Shown piece after piece: positions 7,293 through 16,436 of a stretch of 25,126 nt of DNA; position 1 is the first letter of the stretch; every line of letters starts with the position of its first letter. Where the stretch lies: assembly GCA_019419455.1 (NCBI GenBank), contig DXZW01000007.1:1-25126 (forward strand), written 5' to 3'. The position numbers were made by a program, and so were the translations under genes. The notes under the pieces are model-generated. The model made no database searches and was not told the origin of the DNA. It saw only the letters and a program-made list of their open reading frames with translations. This DNA comes from Collinsella sp. Its GTDB lineage: Bacteria; Actinomycetota; Coriobacteriia; Coriobacteriales; Coriobacteriaceae.

Positions 7293-8963
7293 CTAGTGGC
7301 GGAGTCCCAGCAGGCCCCGGCCGCGGTGACGGGCCTCGGCGGACACCTGGGCGTGCGGGCCGGCGGCCTTGACGGACTCGGGTAGGTGCGAGTACTTCTT
7401 CTCGAAGTTCTCCTCGAACATCACCGCCAGGTTGTGCGCGGCCTCGTCATAGCGCGCGGTGCTCTGCCAGTACTGGCGCGGCACCAGGATGCCGTCGGGC
7501 ACACCGTGGCACGTAGTGGGAATGTCGACATTGAAGATATCGTCGTGCAAGAACTCGCTGTCCTCGATAGTGCCGTCGAGGGCACGGGCCACCAGGGCGC
7601 GCGTGTAGGCAAGTTCGATGCGATGGCCCACGCCATAACCGCCGCCGATCCAGCCGGTGTTGACCAGATAGACGCGGGTGCGACCGTCGGCAATACGCTC
7701 GCCGAGCATCTTGGCGTAGACCATAGGGTCGAGCGGCATAAACGGCTCTCCGAACAGCGAGGAGAACGTGGGCGTGGGCTCGGTGACGCCGACCTCGGTG
7801 CCGGGGATCTTGGCCGTAAAGCCCGTCACAAAGTGATACATGGCGGCGTCGGCCGTCAGGCGCGAGATGGGCGGCAGCACGCCAAAGGCATCGCAGGTCA
7901 GGAAGAGTACGACGCTCGGAGTGGTACCCATGCCCTTGGTCCACGCGTTGGGAATGTGCTCCACAGGGTATGCCACGCGCGTATTGTGCGTGATCGAGAC
8001 GTCATCATAGTTGGGCTTGCGATTCTCATCGAGCACCACGTTTTCGCAGATGGCGCCAAAGCGAACAGCGTTGAAGATCTCGGGCTCGTGGAACGCGTCC
8101 AGGCCCTCGCACTTGGCGTAGCAGCCGCCCTCGATGTTGAAGATGCCCATGTCGGACCAGCCGTGCTCGTCATCGCCGATCAGCAGGCGCGTGGGGTTGG
8201 CCGAAAGCGTGGTCTTGCCCGTGCCGGACAGGCCAAAGAACACGGCGGTCTCGTGCGTGACGGGATCCATGCTGGCCGAGCAGTGCATGGGTAGCACGTC
8301 GTCCTCGACGGGCAGCAGGTAATTCATGACGCTGAAGATGGACTTTTTGATTTCGCCGGAGTAACCGGTGCCGGCAACCAAAATCACGCGCTCCTGGAAG
8401 TTGATGACCACGGCGGCGCTGGAGTTGAGGCCCTTGATGGCGGGATCGCACTGGTAGCCCGGCGCGGCGAGCACGCAGAAGTCCGGCTCGCCGGTGCGTG
8501 CGATTTCACGGGCAAGCGGGCGGGCGAGCATCTGCTTAATAAAGAGCGCCTGGCTGGCACGCTCGCAGGCGACAAGCAGACGACGCGTATGGTTGCGGTC
8601 GGCACCGGCCATACCGCGAGTGACGAACACGTCGCGCTCGTTGAGATAGTCGACGATGCCGGCCTTGATGGCCTCGTAGCTCTCGACAGACAGCGGGCGG
8701 TTGACGGCACCCCAGGCAATCTTGTCGTGCACGTCGGGCGTGTCGGCGATAAAACGGTCGTTGGGCGAGCGGCCAGTGCGCTCTCCCGTCTCGATCACCA
8801 GTGCGCCGTTGGAGGCCATGCGGCCTTCGTTGCGGCGGATGGCGTGCTCGACGAGCTCGGCTGCCGGCAGGTCAACCAGCAGGCGGGGCTGGTTCTCGGC
8901 GGGGTCTTCGACCAGCGTAATGCCAAAGTTGGACAGAACTTCTGCAGGGGTAACACCAGACAT
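7293..8963 (-). CDS. pckA: Phosphoenolpyruvate carboxykinase (ATP)
   Basis: This 556-residue enzyme interconverts oxaloacetate and phosphoenolpyruvate using ATP/ADP. It serves gluconeogenesis or, in anaerobes, CO2 fixation with ATP gain. Visible motifs are ERTGRSPNDRF (61-71), the P-loop GLSGTGKTTLSA (244-255), the kinase-2-like LIGDDEHGW (261-269), and the C-terminal EPTPTFSSLFGEPFMPLDP and NTGWIGGGYGVG. The P-loop and length identify the ATP-dependent rather than the GTP-dependent family. The ATG at 8963 has a perfect GGAGG site and matches the family N-terminus; the frame is open to 9077 without a better start. Two operator-like palindromes lie 41-91 nt upstream, which suggests repression or activation by carbon status. 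Confidence 0.97.
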   Translation of the reverse strand: MSGVTPAEVLSNFGITLVEDPAENQPRLLVDLPAAELVEHAIRRNEGRMASNGALVIETGERTGRSPNDRFIADTPDVHDKIAWGAVNRPLSVESYEAIKAGIVDYLNERDVFVTRGMAGADRNHTRRLLVACERASQALFIKQMLARPLAREIARTGEPDFCVLAAPGYQCDPAIKGLNSSAAVVINFQERVILVAGTGYSGEIKKSIFSVMNYLLPVEDDVLPMHCSASMDPVTHETAVFFGLSGTGKTTLSANPTRLLIGDDEHGWSDMGIFNIEGGCYAKCEGLDAFHEPEIFNAVRFGAICENVVLDENRKPNYDDVSITHNTRVAYPVEHIPNAWTKGMGTTPSVVLFLTCDAFGVLPPISRLTADAAMYHFVTGFTAKIPGTEVGVTEPTPTFSSLFGEPFMPLDPMVYAKMLGERIADGRTRVYLVNTGWIGGGYGVGHRIELAYTRALVARALDGTIEDSEFLHDDIFNVDIPTTCHGVPDGILVPRQYWQSTARYDEAAHNLAVMFEENFEKKYSHLPESVKAAGPHAQVSAEARHRGRGLLGLRH

Positions 8964-9004
8964 GGGGCCTCCTTTAAAAACGCGACACGTGGGCGCGGCG
9001 CGCA

Positions 9005-9020
9005 CTTTACTCACGTAAAG
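9005..9020. promoter_or_regulatory. Inverted repeat CTTTAC-N4-GTAAAG in the pckA leader
   Basis: CTTTAC (9005-9010) and GTAAAG (9015-9020) are perfect 6-nt arms around TCAC. It lies about 42-57 nt upstream of the pckA start, downstream of the palindrome at 9038-9053. The 6-4-6 layout suits a dimeric regulator or a small leader hairpin. Confidence 0.4.
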
Positions 9021-9037
9021 CCCGTTGTACCCGATAT

Positions 9038-9053
9038 GCAAAAACGTTTTTGC
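9038..9053. promoter_or_regulatory. LacI-type palindromic operator upstream of pckA
   Basis: GCAAAAACGTTTTTGC is a perfect 16-bp palindrome with a central CG, the symmetry used by LacI/PurR/CcpA-family regulators. On the minus strand it lies between TTGCCG (possible -35) and TATCGG (weak -10), 75 nt upstream of the pckA ATG. That position would block transcription when bound. The regulator is not in the window. Confidence 0.55.
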
Positions 9054-9102
9054 GGCAACGGCGAAGCGCCCGCCCAACGGTCAAAAATCGCACGCAAGCG
9101 GC

Positions 9103-9156
9103 CTAGTCATTGGGGACGTTCTTAAACGACTAGTCGTTGGGGACACTCTTGAACAG
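9103..9156. repeat. Tandem 27-bp direct repeat, two units
   Basis: The units at 9103-9129 and 9130-9156 both start CTAGTC and share TTGGGGAC followed by CTT-AAC. They match at most positions. GGGGAC-type cores recur just downstream in the inverted repeat at 9191-9234, so all belong to one repeat block. Confidence 0.7.
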
Positions 9157-9190
9157 GCAACAACCAAGGAGCGTCCCCGGATGCCGGCAC

Positions 9191-9234
9191 TTAGGGACGT
9201 TCCCAAAGTGCCGGCACATAAGGAACGTCCCTAA
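9191..9234. repeat. Nested inverted repeat, GGGACGTTCC arms
   Basis: TTAGGGACGTTCC (9191-9203) pairs perfectly with 9222-9234. Inside lies a second palindrome, GTGCCGGCAC (9208-9217), and a TGCCGGCA copy precedes it at 9183-9190. There is no T-tract. It looks like a REP-type intergenic element. Confidence 0.75.
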
Positions 9235-9342
9235 TTGCCGACTGCTGAATGGCACCGCCGAAATTATTGAACAGCCTGTTCAAAAACACGAGCGAACACC
9301 GTCGCGTCTATACTAGAGCGCAGCAATAGAAAGGACTCCGCT

Positions 9343-10917
9343 TTGAGCATCACGCCCCTCGATAGCATTCGCCGCGCCATCGCCCGCCGCAATGGCGTCG
9401 CCGACCCCACCGTATCGGACGGGGCGCACGGGCAGGGCGGACGCATCGAGAACGGCCTGTTCCCCGCATCGCACACCGCCGAGGAGCTCGCACGAATCCA
9501 AGAGCTGAGCCAGCGTAACGCTGGCGGTCCCAACAGCAGCCAGGCCACACGCCGTCGCCGCGAGCGCGATCGCCAGCCCGGCCCCATCCACCGCATGGTC
9601 AATGCCTGGTGGAACCGCCTGCTCGGAGCCGTCTACGGCGGCGGCTTCTCCACGCAAGAAGCCGAGTACGAAGATCACGCCACCCGTCGCGACTACCTTT
9701 GGAATACCCTGGGCACCGCCGTATGGGGCATGGTGTTTCCGTTGCTCACCATCGTGTCCACACAGCTCGTGGGCGCCGAGGAGGCTGGCAAATTCTCCAT
9801 CGCCTTTGTCACCGGCACGCTCATCATGATCGCGTGCAACTACGGCGTGCGCAATTTCCAGGTCTCGGACATCGACGAAAAGACGTCCTTTGCCTCTTAC
9901 CAGCTCAACCGCTGGATCTGCGGAGCGCTCGCGCTGGCATGCGGCCTGGTATACAGCAGCGCCCGCGGCTACGATGCGCAGATGGCCACAATCGGCCTGG
10001 GCGTCTACCTGTATAAGGTGATCGACGGCATTGCCGACGTGTACGAGGGCCGCCTGCAGCAGGCCGACAAACTCTACCTGGCCGGCATGAGCCAAACGCT
10101 ACGATCCGTCGGCGTCATCGCGGTCTTTAGCGTGGCACTGTTCCTCACGCGCAGCATGCCCATCGCCGCCATGGCCATGGGCATCGCCGCGATTGCCTCG
10201 CTCGTGCTGGTCACCGCCCCGCTCGCCCTGCTCGAAACCGAAAAATCACGCCGTATGAGTCTGCGCGAGGCTGGTCACCTGTTTATCCAGTGCGCCCCGC
10301 TCTTTGGTGCGCTGTTCCCGTTCAACCTCATCGAGAGCATGCCCAAGTTCGTGATGGAAGGCACACTGGCCTACAAATACCAGCTGTACTTTAATGCACT
10401 GTTCTTTCCAGCGCAGGCTATTTTGTTGAGCATTGGATTTATCTATAAACCGCAGCTCCTACGTCTGTCGAGCATTTGGGCGAATCCGCGCAAGCGTCGC
10501 CGCTTTGACTTGATTATTGTTGCCGTTATGGCACTGATCGTGGTCATTACCGGAGCGTGCGCCGCATTTATGGCAGGCCCCGGCATCCCCATCATGAGCT
10601 TTATGTACGGCCTCAACTTTGAGCGCTACCGCACGCTGGCACTGCTAATGGTTGTCGCCGGCGGCGTCACCGCGGCAATCGACTTTATCTACGCCATCAT
10701 CACGGTGTTGCGCCACGCCGGCGATGTCACCAAGATCTACCTGATCTGCTTCGCCGTAAGCGTGGTGCTGCCGGTGATCCTGATTAAGCTGCTGGGTCTG
10801 ATGGGCGCCGTGGTGAGCTACCTAGCCATCATGGCCCTACTCCTGGTGCTGCTGATAATCGAGTACGCCCACATCCGCCAGCGCATCGAGCGCGACCGCA
10901 ACCCATACGGCGTATAA
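9343..10917 (+). CDS. Polysaccharide flippase (MATE-like oligosaccharide flippase superfamily)
   Basis: This 524-residue integral membrane protein is of the Wzx-like superfamily that flips lipid-linked oligosaccharides across the membrane. Residues 1-115 are a hydrophilic, Arg-rich cytoplasmic extension (for example ATRRRRERDRQPG). After it come about twelve hydrophobic segments, from YLWNTLGTAVWGMVFPLLTIV (118-138) to LIEYAHIRQRIERD at the end. The start is TTG at 9343 with AAAGGA 7 nt upstream; no in-frame ATG precedes the membrane region at a sensible place. No glycosyltransferases flank it, which is unusual for a Wzx gene. WecA-type lipid-carrier chemistry lies 7 kb away. It may be a general flippase rather than part of a capsule locus. 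Confidence 0.83.
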   Translation: MSITPLDSIRRAIARRNGVADPTVSDGAHGQGGRIENGLFPASHTAEELARIQELSQRNAGGPNSSQATRRRRERDRQPGPIHRMVNAWWNRLLGAVYGGGFSTQEAEYEDHATRRDYLWNTLGTAVWGMVFPLLTIVSTQLVGAEEAGKFSIAFVTGTLIMIACNYGVRNFQVSDIDEKTSFASYQLNRWICGALALACGLVYSSARGYDAQMATIGLGVYLYKVIDGIADVYEGRLQQADKLYLAGMSQTLRSVGVIAVFSVALFLTRSMPIAAMAMGIAAIASLVLVTAPLALLETEKSRRMSLREAGHLFIQCAPLFGALFPFNLIESMPKFVMEGTLAYKYQLYFNALFFPAQAILLSIGFIYKPQLLRLSSIWANPRKRRRFDLIIVAVMALIVVITGACAAFMAGPGIPIMSFMYGLNFERYRTLALLMVVAGGVTAAIDFIYAIITVLRHAGDVTKIYLICFAVSVVLPVILIKLLGLMGAVVSYLAIMALLLVLLIIEYAHIRQRIERDRNPYGV

Positions 10918-10978
10918 CGCCCACCTTGGTACATTGGGGAAAGAAACGTCGATGTTTTGGCGCCAACCTCTTGCGCCG

Positions 10979-11818
10979 TTATTCCCCGGGGCGAATATTC
11001 GCGTAGAACTCCGCCCCATCATCGAGCCGCAGGATGCCCACGCGGCCGAACTCGGAGCCGGTGGCGGCGGCGCAGTCGATGTCGATGCGATCGGGCACGC
11101 CGGCGGTATCCTCGCCACCCAGGCGCACAATCTGCCCGCGGCCCGACTCCTCATCGAGCCCCGCCAGGCCGCCAACCTCGCAATAGCGCCCAAGCGACAC
11201 CGTGGGCGTGTGGCCGCTCACCACGACCGGGCCCTCGCCCTCGGCAGAAAGCAGTCCCGTCGGCGCATCCCAATAGCCGTGACGAATCCACAGCAGGTCA
11301 TCGGACGACTGCACCGCGAGCATCTGCTGCAGCAGCTCGCGATCGGCACCCACCGCTCCGACGCCATCGGCACAATCGACGCCATGCTCAAGTAAAAACG
11401 CGCGCGCCGCCTTCATCTCGATTCCAGCATGTACCAGCAGATACGGGCGTTCCTCGGTCTCGGCCACCGCGTAGAGCGGCAGCGCGGCCATCCATCGCAC
11501 GAGCTCCTCGTATGCCTCAAATTCCATGTCGTTGAGCTGCTCGCGCGTCGTCCAGCCACCGTTGATATCCCAGGTCTCGGCATCGAGCGGATCCTGGCCA
11601 ATGATGGCATCGAGCATGATCTGCTCGTGATTGCCCTTGAGCACACGGGCGTTGGGCAGCGAGCGCACGAGCTTAATAACGCCGACCGGATCGGGCCCGC
11701 GATCGATCATGTCGCCCAGCACGTACAGCGTGTCGTCGGACGTCAACGAGATCTTAGACAGGGCCTCGTCAAGCGCACGCACGTGCCCGTGAGCATCAGA
11801 TGTCACATAGATCGCCAT
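10979..11818 (-). CDS. Metallophosphoesterase (PP2A/ApaH/PrpE-like serine-threonine phosphatase)
   Basis: This 279-residue calcineurin-like phosphatase has its metal-binding signatures in order: D8-x-H10 (SDAHGH), GDMIDRG (35-41), GNHEQ (62-66), then RHGYW, a histidine in VVSGHTP and LVHAG. The size and motifs fit the PrpE / diadenosine-tetraphosphatase-like group, so it could act on phosphoproteins or on Ap4A-type dinucleotides; sequence alone does not decide. The ATG at 11818 follows AAGGAGAGG. It converges on the flippase gene with 61 nt between them. A plausible promoter (TTTCCA, 17 nt, TACAAT) lies at 11922-11894 on the same strand. Confidence 0.9.
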   Translation of the reverse strand: MAIYVTSDAHGHVRALDEALSKISLTSDDTLYVLGDMIDRGPDPVGVIKLVRSLPNARVLKGNHEQIMLDAIIGQDPLDAETWDINGGWTTREQLNDMEFEAYEELVRWMAALPLYAVAETEERPYLLVHAGIEMKAARAFLLEHGVDCADGVGAVGADRELLQQMLAVQSSDDLLWIRHGYWDAPTGLLSAEGEGPVVVSGHTPTVSLGRYCEVGGLAGLDEESGRGQIVRLGGEDTAGVPDRIDIDCAAATGSEFGRVGILRLDDGAEFYANIRPGE

Positions 11819-11893
11819 GGTACGCCTCTCCTTGCATTGCGGCCAAAGCCCGGCGCCGCAACTAAAACTTCAAGTTGAACTTAAACGTTACCC

Positions 11894-11922
11894 ATTGTAC
11901 TCCGTTGCAATAAAGCTGGAAA
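11894..11922 (-). promoter_or_regulatory. Predicted sigma-70-type promoter of the phosphatase gene
   Basis: On the minus strand, TTTCCA (11922-11917) and TACAAT (11899-11894) are separated by exactly 17 nt. They lie about 75 nt upstream of the phosphatase ATG. The -10 is 5/6 and the -35 4/6 to consensus. Confidence 0.5.
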
Positions 11923-12071
11923 GGGTTTCCGAGCAGAGGCAAAGACGGCAGCCGTCTATGACGATATCGCGCACGCCCGCAATCCAACCCCATAAACCCA
12001 CCATCTTTGGGTACAAATAACCGCAGACAACTAACCGTGCCACGCCAACCACCCAGGAGCGGACACCATCC

Positions 12072-13673
12072 ATGAACCAGATCCTTCTTTTTATCGGCCT
12101 CGTCATCATTTTGTGCCTGACCATCAAACCCGTCGGCAAAAAGCTCCCCTTCCCCACCCTGCTTATCTTTATCGCGCTCGGCATGCTGTTGGGCGTCAAC
12201 GGCCCGGCGCATATCGACTTTAGCGACTACGCACTCACCGAAACCGTCTGCAGCACGGCGCTATTGTTCATCATGTTCTACGGCGGCTTTAACACCAACA
12301 TAGACCGCGCCAAGCCCGTCGCCGCGCCGGCGGTGCTGCTGAGCACGCTCGGCGTCGTCATCACCGCAGGCATCACCGGCGTGTTCGCCCACTTTGTGCT
12401 GGGCTTCGACTGGATCGGCGGCCTGCTGCTGGGATCGGTCGTGGCGTCCACCGACGCGGCCAGCGTCTTTAGCGTTCTGCGCGAGCACAGCCTTTCGCTG
12501 AGGGGCGGCACCGACTCGCTGCTCGAGGTCGAATCGGGCTCCAACGACCCCGTCGCCTACATGCTCACCGCCGTGCTCGCGACCCTCGCGGCGGGCGGCA
12601 ATATCGACATTCCCGTGCTGCTGACCAAGCAGATCATCCTGGGCGTGGGGTTGGGCCTTGCCATCGGCTGGACATCCAGCCGTCTGATTGAGCGCGCACA
12701 CGCAACGGCCGAAGGCGCGCAGACCATCTTCTTGTTCGCCGTGGCCATCGTCGCCTACGCGCTGCCGAGCCACCTGGGCGGCAACGGCTTTTTGGCCGTA
12801 TACCTTGCAGGCATTGTGCTGGGCGCAAGCGACATCACCGGTAAGGTCGAGATGGCGCACTTCTTCGACACCCTCACCGAGATGGCAGAGATGACCATCT
12901 TCTTCTTGCTCGGCCTGCTCGTAACGCCCGCACGCCTGCCGCAGATGCTGCTGCCGGGCCTGACACTCATGGCGTTCATGCTCTTCGTGAGCCGCCCCAT
13001 CGCCGTCGGCGTGCTCCTAGCGCCCTTTAAGACGAATCCCAGCCAGGTCGCGCTCGTAAGCTGGGCGGGCCTGCGCGGAGCAGCTTCGGTCGTCTTTAGT
13101 CTCTTTGCCGTGGTGGCCGGCGTTCCCGGCGGACACGACCTATTTGACCTGGTGTTTGTGATTGCGGCGTCGAGCATCGTGGTGCAGGGCTCGCTGCTGC
13201 CGGCGGTGGCGAAGAAGCTCGATATGATCGATGCGACCGGCGACGTGCGCCGCACCTTTAACGACTACCGCGACGAGGACGGCATGTCGTTTGTAAAGCT
13301 CAAGGTGGGCGCTGGCCATCCGTTTGCCGGACGCTCGCTCGCGGACATTGGCAGCGCTACGGACATGCTCGTGGTCCTGGTGCTGCGCGACGGGGCGCAT
13401 CCGGTACTGCCCAATGGCGACACCGTGATCCAGGAAGGCGATCTGCTGGTGATGGCCGCCCCAACGTTCGAAGAGCGTGCCGAGGTTACGCTGCGCGAGG
13501 TCACCGTGACTCCCCACGGTCGCCTGGCCGGTCAGCGCCTGCGCGATGTGCCGCAAGGCAAGCATCCGTTTATTGTAGTGATGCTCAAGCGCGACGGCCA
13601 AACGATCATTCCCGATGGCAACACCCTAATATACGCCGGCGACGAAGCCGTCATCGCCACGCTGGCATCGTAG
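12072..13673 (+). CDS. K+/H+ (or Na+/H+) antiporter, NhaP2-type, CPA1 family with TrkA-C domains
   Basis: This 533-residue cation/proton antiporter has about 12 membrane segments in residues 1-385. The transport-site motifs are ASTDAASVFS (125-134) and ESGSNDPVAYM (154-164). A soluble C-terminal part follows, with two TrkA-C/RCK-C-like units, one at about 405-465 and one at about 477-533, each with the PxGxTxxxxGDxxxx pattern. Such domains sense nucleotides or ions and gate the transporter. The layout matches NhaP2/CvrA potassium-proton antiporters involved in osmotic and pH adjustment. The ATG at 12072 has AGGAG 12 nt upstream, a little far. It stands alone, with 250 nt upstream separating it from a divergent phosphatase gene. 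Confidence 0.92.
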   Translation: MNQILLFIGLVIILCLTIKPVGKKLPFPTLLIFIALGMLLGVNGPAHIDFSDYALTETVCSTALLFIMFYGGFNTNIDRAKPVAAPAVLLSTLGVVITAGITGVFAHFVLGFDWIGGLLLGSVVASTDAASVFSVLREHSLSLRGGTDSLLEVESGSNDPVAYMLTAVLATLAAGGNIDIPVLLTKQIILGVGLGLAIGWTSSRLIERAHATAEGAQTIFLFAVAIVAYALPSHLGGNGFLAVYLAGIVLGASDITGKVEMAHFFDTLTEMAEMTIFFLLGLLVTPARLPQMLLPGLTLMAFMLFVSRPIAVGVLLAPFKTNPSQVALVSWAGLRGAASVVFSLFAVVAGVPGGHDLFDLVFVIAASSIVVQGSLLPAVAKKLDMIDATGDVRRTFNDYRDEDGMSFVKLKVGAGHPFAGRSLADIGSATDMLVVLVLRDGAHPVLPNGDTVIQEGDLLVMAAPTFEERAEVTLREVTVTPHGRLAGQRLRDVPQGKHPFIVVMLKRDGQTIIPDGNTLIYAGDEAVIATLAS

Positions 13674-13690
13674 CGGGCAGGAGGTAGCTA

Positions 13691-13765
13691 ATTTGCGACG
13701 AAGAGATCAAGCGCCTAGAAAGCCTCATGCCTTCGCTCGCAGATTTGGATTTGCCTGAGGAGTAA
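13691..13765 (+). pseudogene. Short coding-like remnant with a strong ribosome-binding site
   Basis: A 24-codon frame ends at TAA 13765 and reads as a natural acidic, helical tail (DEEIKRLESLMPSLAD, then LDLPEE). AGGAGG lies just upstream of an ATT codon at 13691. The only in-frame ATG (13727) would leave 12 residues. It could be the last part of a gene whose 5' portion was deleted, or a tiny ATT-initiated peptide. I recognise no family. Confidence 0.3.
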
Positions 13766-13900
13766 AGCACCCCTCCCCCATGCAACCATCCTGTAAATCA
13801 TAGCGGCGCAGTCGAGTTTTACCGTGATGCGGTCGCGCCTGGCGCTCCACTGTGCTAAAGTATCCCGAACGTTCAAACGACTACGAGGGGGAACTAGAAG

Positions 13901-15024
<1,124 letters not shown>

Positions 15025-15025
<1 letters not shown>

Positions 15026-15041
15026 CCCGCAACGCGCGGGC
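15025..15041 (+). repeat. Small hairpin between serC and serA
   Basis: GCCCGC (15025-15030) and GCGGGC (15036-15041) are perfect 6-bp arms around AACGC, starting at the last base of the serC stop codon. No T-tract follows, so it is more likely an mRNA-stability or coupling element than a terminator. Confidence 0.4.
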
Positions 15042-15095
15042 CGACCAGCCACTTCAAACCACCTGTTTAAACCAAACCTGCTAAGGAGTTTTTCC

Positions 15096-16259
15096 ATGCG
15101 TAAGATTAAGACCATCGACGACATCACCAAGGACGGCAAAGTCGAGTTTGGCGAGGGCTACGAATTTGTGAGCACCGCCGAAGAGGCCGACGCCATCCTG
15201 ATGCGCTCGACCGACCTGCACGGCTACGAGCTGCCCGAGGGCATTCGCGCCATCGCCCGCTGCGGCGCCGGCGTCAACAACATCCCCGTCGAGGAGTACG
15301 CCAAGAAGGGCGTCGTCGTCTTTAACTCCCCCGGTGCCAACAGCAACGCCGTCAAGGAGCTCGTCCTGGGCATGCTGGTGCTCTCGAGCCGCGGCGTGGT
15401 GCAGTCGATGAACTGGGTGCGCGACAACGCCGACGACCCCGAGATTCAGGTCGATGCCGAGAAGGCCAAGAAGGCCTTTGTGGGCCGCGAGCTCAAGGGC
15501 AAGCGCATCGGCGTCATCGGTCTGGGCAACGTGGGCTCCAAGGTCGCCAACGCCTGCGTCGATTTGGGCATGGACGTCTACGGCTACGATCCGTTCATTT
15601 CCGTCGAGCACGCGTGGGTGCTGAGCCGCGAGGTGCAGCGCGTGGGCACGCTCGAGGACCTCTGCCGCGGCTGCGACTACCTCACCGTGCACGTGCCCAG
15701 CAAGGCCGACACCATCGGCATGATCAGCACCGAGCAAATCAACCTGTTGGCACCCGACGCAGTGCTCATCAACTACGCGCGCGAGACCATCATTGACGAG
15801 GACGCCGTCGACGCCGCCCTGCGCGAGGGCAAGCTCAGCTGGTTTAGCTGCGACTTTGCCACGCCCAAGACCGTCAAGATGCCCAATACGTTTATCACCA
15901 CGCACTCGGGCGCTGGCACCGGCGAGGCCGAGGCCAACTGCGCCGACATGGCCATCAGCGAGCTCAAGGATTACCTGGAAAACGGCAATATCGCGCACAG
16001 CGTCAACTACCCCGCCTGCAGCATGGGCAAGGCGCGCGCCGCAAGCCGCATCGCCTGCCTGCACGCCAACGTGCCCAACATGATCGGCCAGATCACGGCA
16101 ATCCTGGCCAAGGACAATGCCAACGTGCAACGTATGACCAACGAGTCCGCCGGCGAGAACGCCTACACCATGTTCGACACGGACGAGCACCTGGACGGCA
16201 GCACCATCGAGGCGCTCAAGCAGATTCCGTCGATGTATCGTGTGCGCGTGATCAAGTAG
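15096..16259 (+). CDS. serA: D-3-phosphoglycerate dehydrogenase with C-terminal ACT domain
   Basis: This 387-residue NAD-dependent dehydrogenase oxidises 3-phosphoglycerate to phosphohydroxypyruvate, the first step of serine synthesis. The Rossmann motif is GVIGLGNVGSKVAN (139-152). Substrate and catalytic residues include R54-C-G-A-G (RCGAG), N227-x-x-R229 (NYARE) and H270 (TTHSGAGTGEAE). Residues about 315-387 (RIACLHANVPNMIGQITAILA...) form an ACT domain, normally the site of serine feedback inhibition. It is shorter than the E. coli enzyme because the N-terminal segment is trimmed. AAGGAG precedes the ATG. Two hairpins follow the stop codon, the second a strong terminator. Confidence 0.96.
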   Translation: MRKIKTIDDITKDGKVEFGEGYEFVSTAEEADAILMRSTDLHGYELPEGIRAIARCGAGVNNIPVEEYAKKGVVVFNSPGANSNAVKELVLGMLVLSSRGVVQSMNWVRDNADDPEIQVDAEKAKKAFVGRELKGKRIGVIGLGNVGSKVANACVDLGMDVYGYDPFISVEHAWVLSREVQRVGTLEDLCRGCDYLTVHVPSKADTIGMISTEQINLLAPDAVLINYARETIIDEDAVDAALREGKLSWFSCDFATPKTVKMPNTFITTHSGAGTGEAEANCADMAISELKDYLENGNIAHSVNYPACSMGKARAASRIACLHANVPNMIGQITAILAKDNANVQRMTNESAGENAYTMFDTDEHLDGSTIEALKQIPSMYRVRVIK

Positions 16260-16271
16260 CGTCGGCTGATC

Positions 16272-16304
16272 TGACGGGCAGTTCCCCATGTGGCCTGCCC
16301 GTCA
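16272..16304. repeat. Inverted repeat just after serA
   Basis: TGACGGGCAG (16272-16281) and CTGCCCGTCA (16295-16304) are perfect 10-bp arms around a 13-nt loop, starting 13 nt past the serA stop. There is no T-tract; it precedes the true terminator. Confidence 0.6.
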
Positions 16305-16321
16305 CTGACATTGAATGCCCG

Positions 16322-16358
16322 CGGGGGCGCCTTTCGCACGAGAGGCGCCCCCGTTTTT
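16322..16358 (+). terminator. serC-serA operon terminator
   Basis: CGGGGGCGCCT (16322-16332) pairs perfectly with AGGCGCCCCCG (16343-16353), followed by five T residues. This is a strong intrinsic terminator 63 nt past the serA stop. It separates serC-serA from the M20 peptidase gene. Confidence 0.9.
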
Positions 16359-16397
16359 GTGAGCACTCCATTAAATGCACCGAGCCGCTTCTTGGCA

Positions 16398-16403
16398 TAC
16401 AAT
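16398..16403 (+). promoter_or_regulatory. Possible -10 element of the M20 peptidase gene
   Basis: TACAAT lies 34 nt before the ATG at 16437, directly after the serA terminator, where a new promoter is expected. I see no good -35 element, so the assignment is weak. Confidence 0.35.
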
Positions 16404-16436
16404 CTGTATGTTGACCTAACTATCTGTGAGGTGACT

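Larger units (their letters stand above)
8964..9342. other. Divergent intergenic region: pckA control region and repeat block
   Basis: These 379 bases separate pckA (-) from a flippase gene (+). The pckA-proximal part (8964-9060) has two palindromes. The central part (9103-9240) holds a 27-bp tandem repeat and nested inverted repeats. The last 100 nt lead into the flippase ribosome site (AAAGGA at about 9330). No coding frame is convincing. Confidence 0.65.

Noticed and set aside
7386..8294. Open plus-strand frame within pckA
   Set aside because: It is antisense to pckA and has mirror composition only.
15081..16289. Long open frame on the minus strand across serA
   Set aside because: It is a mirror frame of serA with a biased His/Val/Leu/Gly composition and no motif.
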